Assembly (NCBI RefSeq): GCF_022682495.2 | Contig: NC_071399.1 | Location: forward strand, 52,134,873 to 52,198,872 | Origin: Desmodus rotundus | Taxonomy: Eukaryota; Chordata; Mammalia; Chiroptera; Phyllostomidae | Direction of reading: 5' to 3' | DNA: 64,000 nt | Shown here: positions 57,350 to 64,000 of the stretch, piece after piece | How positions within the stretch are numbered: the stretch's first letter is position 1 | Layout: every line of letters starts with the position of its first letter | Notes under the pieces: generated by a model | The model's database searches: none | What the model was told of the DNA's origin: nothing | What the model saw: only the letters and a program-made list of their open reading frames with translations | Program-made: the position numbers and the translations under genes

Positions 57350-59135
57350 CTTGAGACAATTCTGTTTTTCTAATACATCTTTTGTGTAATTGTTCTTCTT
57401 CTGGTGGATAACCAGTTACTGTCTGTGTTTTGCAATTTCAAATAATGCTTCTTTGGTAAACATATTTTTACATACATGTTTACCTCCTGTTCTAATTTCT
57501 CTAGGATTGTTTCTCTCTCTGAGGATATGGACATTAAGGAACTTGATGTATTTTGACTGTATAATTTTTTAAAGAATCATCCAAATAACTCTGTTAATTA
57601 CTAAATTTTAGTAATCATTTCCTCACATATACATGCATCAAATAATTACATTGTACCCCTTAAACTTACATGTATTACATACAATATAATATCTCAATAA
57701 AGCTGGAAAAATTGAAATGAACCCTCAAATTCTATTAATTAATTAAGAGCTTAATTAGTATGCTCCATACAACATCATAATTTTAGATAAAATATACAAT
57801 GCATAACATACGTACTCTCAGACCGTGTTTAAACTGTGTGGGAAACATTATTACTACAGATGGCCATGGGATTTGATGCAAGATTCAATATGTCTGTATT
57901 TTTATATTAGATATCATTGACTGTACCTGTAGTGAGATGTAAGTTGATTCTTATATCAGGAAAAATATAACCCACTTCTATAGCATTTATCCTTATTTTT
58001 GAAGAGCCATTTTAATCAAGGCACTCCCTGCAGGTGAAGTTAGCAGCAACTGTGTGGCAGCAGATGAGTTTAGGACAGAGGGTGATATTTTTTAGAGGGC
58101 CTGTGTCTGATAAAATGCATTTCTAACAGTGACAAGTGAGTAATGTAACTTGGCCACTGTAAGCCTTGGTTAAAAATATAGATAGATGCAAATGGCTCCC
58201 TAAAGCCAGCATGCGACACCAGTGCATAAGGCAGGAATTATTAGCATTCACTTTCACTTATCATAACTACTTCAGCCCTAGAACATCAGTGTCAAACCTC
58301 TCCTCCCAATGGGTGATGGTCAACAATAGCCATCTGGCCTCCCTATGAAGGATGGGCAGAACAGTCTGATCAAGTGAGTCTCAGGTAAGAAACCTAATAA
58401 ATGATCCTTCTGACACTGGGTCTTTGAGCTGTGAAACTGTGCTTTGATATTGCCTTTAGAAGGCACCATGCACTGAAACAACCCCACCTACCCCATCAAG
58501 CCATCCTTGCCTCGCTGCAGAGGACCCAACTCTGCCACTGACCAGAGCAGGGTGAGACCTGCACCCAAAGGGACCCCATGCTTGGGTTTAAGGCTCTGTC
58601 AGTGCCAACTTACTAGTAATTTTATCTTTTAATTAACTCATTTTACAACTGAAGTATGATTAGACAATGGAACATGAGCTGAAGGATTAGAATGTCAGGT
58701 CACCTGTGATCCCACCTGCCACTGTCACCCCCTCCCCATCCCTATCAGAGACTGCTGTAACCATACCCCTGATGATAATGAGTCTAGGAGTTTGGGAGGG
58801 AGGAGGAGCCCACTTTCTGCTCTTGGCCTCCACTACTAGCAGGTACAGGAAGTGAGGAGGAAGAGGTTAATTTTCCCCATTTTCATTTTGTCCTCTGCCC
58901 TATGTGGGAGGCTCGTGTTGCATCATGCACTCTCTCACCCCACACTCCACATTATTTACTAATAGTATCAACAGTGGTCAAGAGGGTCTCTGTCTCAATG
59001 TTGCCTTCCTCTGGCTGGCTGCTTCCCCCTCTCCCTGCCTGTCCCAGCAGTGTGGGGCATGTATGTTTACTCATTCTCTACCCCTCCAGCTCTAGTCATA
59101 AAGACAAGTTATCATCCATTTACAGTGTTAATATC
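57350..59135. other. Unrecognised sequence
   Basis: No named repeat or gene. The 107-codon frame at 58902-59225 runs into a MIR and has no recognisable domain. Confidence 0.5.
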
Positions 59136-59139
59136 TGCA

Positions 59140-59265
59140 TTTTAGTGATGAGAGGGGTTAGAATACTAGTCCAGAGTCACAGACCTAGCAAATGGCAGAG
59201 CCTAGACCTGAACCAAAACTTGTGACTGAATCCAAATCCCAAATCCAGGCCTTTTCCCATGGCAA
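59140..59265 (-). repeat. MIR fragment
   Basis: 'gcattttagtgatgagagg...ccagagtcacagacctagcaaatggcagagcctagacctgaacc' is the reverse complement of the MIR core. Confidence 0.65.
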
Positions 59266-59439
59266 CATCACTGAGGTCCTTCATTAGGGTACCTAATAAA
59301 TGATATAGAAGCTCAATTGTTTTCTGAGCATAATTACTGCATTTAGTTCTTGTTAGCTTCCTTTGCCAGACATTTAGACAGGAAATGGATAGAAAATGAA
59401 ACACAGACTATACCTGGTCTATTGTATTATTCATAATAT

Positions 59440-59645
59440 AGTGTTGAAAAGTGGCCTCTGGAGTGTAGCTGCCTGGGTTCAAATGCCGCTTACAGCATGC
59501 CTTTGGCCAATCTGCTGAACGTCTCTTGCCTCAGTTTCCCATATATAAGGTGAGGATAATATAGTCATTATTCTGCAGGAATAGAATATTAGGTGTGATG
59601 ACACCAGTAATCTCTCCATAAATGCTCATTATTCTTAGGTAATAA
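59440..59645 (+). repeat. MIR SINE
   Basis: 'gtggcctctggagtgtagctgcctgggttcaaatgccgct', 'cttgcctcagtttcccatatataaggtgaggataatat' and 'ataaatgctcattattctta' follow MIR start to end. Confidence 0.82.
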
Positions 59646-59659
59646 TATATAATTATTGT

Positions 59660-60075
59660 TATAATATACAACCTTTCACTGTTTTGCAGCTTCAGGGGAT
59701 AGGGGGTGTGTCCATGTGTTCTTATCATATTTAAACATTATTTCAGATGCTGAAATCTGACCTTTCTGTCATAACCTTCTGATTGTTTTCTCCACACTCT
59801 TACTTTCCCATCCCCATCCCCCAATCCCATTATCTCTACTTAGCCTCTAAAGTGATACCATGTAGGAAAGTCAACCATCCTGTGGCAGCCATGCTATCAG
59901 GAAGCCTAGGCCACATTAAGAACACACCTGAAGGTGCTATAGCCAACACCAAAATCAACTGCAAGCCATGAGTGACTATGTTTCTAAATGACTCCAGTCA
60001 AATGTTTGCTCTATGCAACCAAGTTTTGGGGGATTTGTTATACCGCAATAATAAACAAACAGTGATGGAGACATT
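59660..60075. other. Unrecognised sequence
   Basis: No supported feature. Confidence 0.5.
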
Positions 60076-60079
60076 GAAG

Positions 60080-60420
60080 TTATTATACATCAAAAACAGA
60101 TGAATGAGTTCAAAAATTAGATGACAAGAAGGCGTTCAGTGGAAAACTAGAATCAATGAAAAAGAATCAGAAATTTTAGAACTAAAAAACACAATAACTG
60201 AAATTTCCTCATAATGCAGGGTTAGCAGCAGATAAGACACAGCACAGGCTAGGATTAGTGACCTAAAAGTGCTTCCAAACTGAACCACAGAGACCAAAAA
60301 TGGTGGCAAGTACAGAGGAGAATTTGGATGCATGTGAGAAAATAGTAAAAAAGTCTAATGTACATGTAATTGACATCCTAGAAAGGGAGAAAAGAGATAA
60401 TATTTTGAAAAGCAGATTTG
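60080..60420 (+). mobile_element. Very old L1/HAL1 ORF1 fragment
   Basis: The A-rich stretch follows the coiled-coil part of L1 ORF1: 'tcagaaattttagaactaaaaaacacaataactgaaat', 'agcagcagataagacaca', 'agtgacctaaaagt', 'gtctaatgtacatgtaattg'. It has many stops and no 5' or 3' end. Confidence 0.6.
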
Positions 60421-60964
60421 GGGAAGTAAAACCAAAAGAATAAAATAAAAAGCTGATCATCTGACTTCTGCATTCAGGTTCAGTATGGTATGAAAATAGG
60501 AACATTCTCTAAAATGTAAGAGGCAAAGATAAGGTGGAGAAGGGACACCTTGAACAGTGACATCCAGGGTCCAGAAACAACAAAGAACTAATGAAAACAG
60601 GAAAGTTTTGTGAGATGAGAAAAAGGAACTGAATCCAGAGAAGAAGATTGAGATGACTAAAGTGGAGAGCACTGAAGGCCATGTTTAATTCACTTTTTCA
60701 ATATCCTTGGCACTTTGGGCCATGCCTGGCATAGATTTACTGAGTGAGCAGCATCTGTTCCACAGAGAGGAAAAGGTTGTTGCTTGCTCCCTTTAGACTG
60801 GCTATTGAAGAGCTGCCAGGGCCATCTAGACACCCATCAGGTACTACCCTTCAGATCCTTCCTTTACCTTCCATTTTAATTTGTACTCTAGGCCAGAGAT
60901 AAGACTTGAAAGGGAGACAAAGAGTACTAGGATTTAGGATAGCATGTTGACCAGCATCCATCAT

Positions 60965-61115
60965 TCTCACAGCTCCCTCCCTCTTTTCTCTCTACCTACC
61001 TTCCTGTCTTTCTGCCTCTAGCCTTCCTCCTTTCCTTCTTGCCTTCCTTCCTTCCTTCCTACCTTCCCTTCCTCCATTCTACCTTCCCTTCCTCCTTCCT
61101 TCCTTCTCACCTTCA
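60965..61115. repeat. TTCC/pyrimidine-rich simple repeat
   Basis: Imperfect TTCC, TCCC and TACC units on the plus strand. Confidence 0.85.
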
Positions 61116-61248
61116 GTATTGAATAGCCTACAGATGTTGGTCAATAGGCTAGGCACAATGCCCAAAGATGAATAAGACACTATCCCTGCACTAGTCAGGG
61201 GAACAAACAGGTAAATAAGTAGTTACCATTCAAACTTTAAGCACCAAA

Positions 61249-62337
61249 GAATAAACAAATGGGGCTTCATCAAAATAAAAAATTTCTTCTCCCTGGCTAA
61301 AAACAAAAAAAACCCAAAATGAAAACGGAACCAACCATATGGGAAATATATTTCCCAATGATACCTCGGACAAGGGTTTGATCTCCAAAATATATAAAGA
61401 GCTCACACAAATCCACTCCAGGAAGACAAATGACCCAATTAAAAAATGGGCAAAGGACCTGAACAGACACTTCTCCAACGAGGATGTACAGAGGGCACAG
61501 AGACATATGAAAAGATGCTCAGCATCACTAGTCACCAGAGAGATGCAAATTAAAACCATAATGAGATACCACTTCACGCTGGTAAGAATGGCCATCATAA
61601 ACAAATCAACAAACAACAAGTGCTGGCAAGGTTGTGGAGAAAAGGGAACCCTGATACATTGTTGTGGGAATGCAAACTGGTGCAGCCACTGTAGAAAACA
61701 GTATGGAATTTCCTCAGAAAACTAAAAATGGAATTGCCTTTTGACCTGGCAATTCCACTGCTGGGATTATACCCTAAGAATTCTGACATGCCAATTCAAA
61801 AGAACCTATGCACCCCAATGTTCATAGCAGCACAATTTATAATAGCCAAGTGTTGGAAGCAACCTAAGCGTCCATCAGTAACTGAGTGGATCAAAAAAAT
61901 ATGGTACGTTTACACAATGGAATACTATGCAGCAGAAAGAAAGAAGGAGCTCCTACACTTCATGACAGCACGGATGGAGCTGAAGAGCATTGTACTAAGT
62001 GAAACAAGCCAAGCAGTGAAAGAGAAATACCATATGATCTCACCTATAAGTGGAACCTAATCAACAAAACAAGCAAGCAAGCAAAATATAACCAGAGACG
62101 TTGAAATAAAGAACAAACTGACAGTAACCAGAGGGGAGGTGGGAAGGGATAATGGAGGGAAAAGGGTAAAGGGTTTGTAGGAACAATTAACAATTGTAGG
62201 AACACATGGACAAAGCCAAATGGCATCTGATCAATGGTGGGAGCCAGGGATGGCTGGGATCAAGGGGAGTTGTGGGGATAAAATGGAGACAACTGTACTT
62301 GAACAACAATAAAAAGAGAGAAAATAAATAAATAAAT
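61249..62337 (+). mobile_element. 5'-truncated L1 with 16-base duplication
   Basis: It starts in ORF2 ('[11 protein letters not shown]') and runs through the 3' UTR to 'caacaataaaaag' plus an A/TAAA tail. Flanked by AACTTTAAGCACCAAA at 61233-61248 and 62338-62353, 16 of 16. It is more diverged from the intact L1 than the copy at 1-1516 and its 3' UTR is of a different, older subfamily. Confidence 0.93.
61250..62060 (+). pseudogene. L1 ORF2 C-terminal fragment, frameshifted
   Basis: An open piece at 61339-61725 includes '[19 protein letters not shown]' and the Cys region up to '[11 protein letters not shown]'. One base is lost in the 'cattgttgtgggaatgc' stretch near 61660, which shifts the frame exactly inside the Cys/His motif. 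61728-62060 carries the rest to the normal C-terminus. Upstream of 61339 there are stops. Confidence 0.88.
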
Positions 62338-62479
62338 AACTTTAAGCACCAAACCAAGTTCCACAAGGACCCAGAGGAGGGAGTGGCTGACTCCCTCCAC
62401 TAGAAAAAAAACCACGAGAATAAAGCCTCATGCAGAAGGATGTTTGAGCTCCTCAAAAATGAGAAACACATATGAGACA

Positions 62480-62800
62480 GAGAATGGGGAAAGGCTTCCT
62501 AAAGCAATCCAAAGGTGTGAAAGTGTGTGGATGGTCAATGAGGCAAAAGGTGGTATTTTAGTGTGACTGGGGCAGTGTGTAGAGCCCAGGGGACAGAGAT
62601 TATAGAACAAAAAACTTGCAGAAAGAGGTTGATGCCAGTAGATGTTTGCACTTAATCTGTTGGCATTGAGAAGTGATGTAAGGCTTTGGGACAAGTGAGT
62701 GACATGGCTGTAGCCATGTTTTAGAAAATTATACTGCAGAGCATTATGAAGAAGGGTTGGGAGCAATGCGGGAGGGTTGAATAGGAAGCACTGACTAGAC
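62480..62800 (+). repeat. Ancient interspersed repeat, unnamed (family Y)
   Basis: 'ggaaaggcttcctaaag', 'cagaaagaggttg', 'aggctttgggacaagtgagtgacatggctg' and 'ttatactgcagagca' follow the same pattern as 39140-39440. Confidence 0.45.
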
Positions 62801-62804
62801 TTTG

Positions 62805-63395
62805 GCCACATCAACTTGCTGACACAAAATCCAGTGTTGTTCAGTCAGGAATATGTTTCTCAGTCATCTTGATAACCAATTTCTATAATCATTGGGCCCA
62901 TTGTACAGTTGATCCAAAGCAGTTGTTAAGTCATCTAGAAACAAAATGGTTATTGCTCTCATGTTTTGAGCTGCCACACAAATTTGGAAGAATATGCCTA
63001 GAATAGGTTCCATCAGGCCAGGAAGAACTAATGTTCAAAGAATAGAAAGTTTTTATTGATGCTCTTTGGTATGTTGGCCAAAGCAGAAGATTCAAGGGGA
63101 ATTTCAGATTTCAGAAAAATGTGTCCATGCTGGGAATTCAACCCCAAAGCACTACTTGTAAACTGAGTAAGCATGGCAGGAAAGGTTCAGGTGAAGGTCA
63201 TGCAGCTACAAGTGGACTAGTGCTCATTGTGGTTTTGCTACAGAAAAATCTTCCAGTTTGTCTTCTGTACACAAAAGTGGTATAAAATCCTTACCAATAC
63301 CATGTTCTAAAGCTAAGCATGTAGCTCCCTCTGCTTTCATTTGACTTCTGGTAAGAAGACAATTTGAGCACATTATTGTTAAGCAGCCTTAAAAG
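62805..63395. other. Unrecognised sequence
   Basis: No supported feature. Confidence 0.5.
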
Positions 63396-63399
63396 GCGG

Positions 63400-63700
63400 C
63401 AACTCAAGTCCAAGGGCAGAGCGGGCCCTTCTGTCTCTATCAGGATAAGCTTGGTTATGCTGCACCAACAAACAATTTGAAAAACAAGGGTTGATATCTT
63501 TCTCTTGCTATGTGTACATTGTGGGAGGCTCTGCTCCACATCGTACTCACTCCAGGACCCAAGATGTTGGAAGCTATGCCATATGGAATGCTACTGATTT
63601 TGACAGCAAACGAAAGAGACCTCCTCATGGTTCTGCACTGGGAATTAAACGCTCCTAACCAAGATGTGTCACATGTCACTTAGCCTACGACCTATGGTCT
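63400..63700 (+). repeat. Ancient interspersed repeat, unnamed (family X, copy 3)
   Basis: 'ggttatgctgcaccaacaaacaa', 'gaggctctgctccacatcgtactcactccaggaccca', 'gcactgggaattaaacgctcc' and 'gtgtcacatgtcactt' match a widespread old mammalian repeat and, more loosely, 40160 and 53120. Confidence 0.5.
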
Positions 63701-64000
63701 AGAACTAGTTACAAGAAAATAAAGATATGTAATCTGTTTAGATGATGGAAAAGAGAGGAGAACTGAATATAACTGAATAACACATTTATACCACAGCTTT
63801 CAAAAGCAGAATCAGGCCTCTACTGAGCTAAGCCCTTGAGGAAAACTTCTCACTGTGTCTCCATGAAAAGAAACAGAGCATGGAGGGGTGGTTCCCAGAG
63901 GCTTCAGGTGTGACAGCTCCATATTATGACTCGACTTTTTCAGACTTCACTCTCAGTTTCCAGAGGAACATACATCTCCCACCAAGAATTCAAAGCAAGT

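Noticed and set aside
1..64000. CRISPR array, prophage, bacterial operon or endogenous retrovirus internal genes
   Set aside because: No spaced direct repeats, no bacterial gene density, and no gag, pol or env reading beyond L1; only solo LTR relics are present.

Overview
The window is a gene-poor, AT-rich stretch of a mammalian nuclear genome, almost certainly from a bat. Two tRNA-derived SINEs (18655-18931 and 38393-38593) have the VES-type body (a 'ctggctggtg..tcagt..tt' head, a TC-rich stretch, a short A-rich tail) that is typical of bats. Much older mammal-wide repeats (MIR, L2-like, MLT1-type LTRs, a hAT/MER element) lie around them. I found no host protein-coding gene or exon, no intact RNA gene and no CRISPR array. 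The only long intact reading frames belong to LINE-1.

Layout. 1-4105: a pile of L1 and half-L1 (HAL1) fragments. 4106-9946: mostly unrecognised sequence with a deleted mariner (5243-5792), an old L1 tail and a MIR. 9947-12622: a half-L1 with two tandem 5' UTRs. 12623-15304: unrecognised sequence with L2, MIR and an MLT1-type LTR. 15305-18560: an old L1 on the minus strand followed by inverted L1 5' UTR-like sequence. 20341-27102: a full-length, very young L1 with open ORF1 (310 codons) and ORF2 (1273 codons) and a perfect 14-bp target-site duplication. 27290-34020: an old near-full-length L1 on the minus strand. 34030-41930: mixed sequence with L1 pieces, a VES SINE and older repeats. 41945-52990: an old full-length L1 on the minus strand holding a half-L1 and a piggyBac-type transposon, the latter itself carrying a U2 snRNA retropseudogene and an L1 with an inverted 5' end. 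54467-56332: another half-L1. 56333-64000: unrecognised sequence, older repeats, and a 5'-truncated L1 with a 16-bp duplication (61249-62337).

How the parts work together. The intact L1 encodes both proteins needed for copying: ORF1p (RNA-binding chaperone) and ORF2p (endonuclease and reverse transcriptase). Half-L1s keep a promoter-like 5' UTR, ORF1 and an L1-like 3' end, but ORF2 is reduced to about its first nine codons. Three copies (9964-12605, 43783-45794, 54479-56320) have 5' ends and flanking duplications, so they were copied as ORF1-only units and must have borrowed ORF2p from full L1s. The U2 fragment and the VES SINEs are other passengers of that machinery. The mariner and piggyBac relics are independent cut-and-paste elements and are dead.

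Repeat family names are recognition by eye, not database matches. Boundaries without a stated duplication are good to roughly 10-50 bases.
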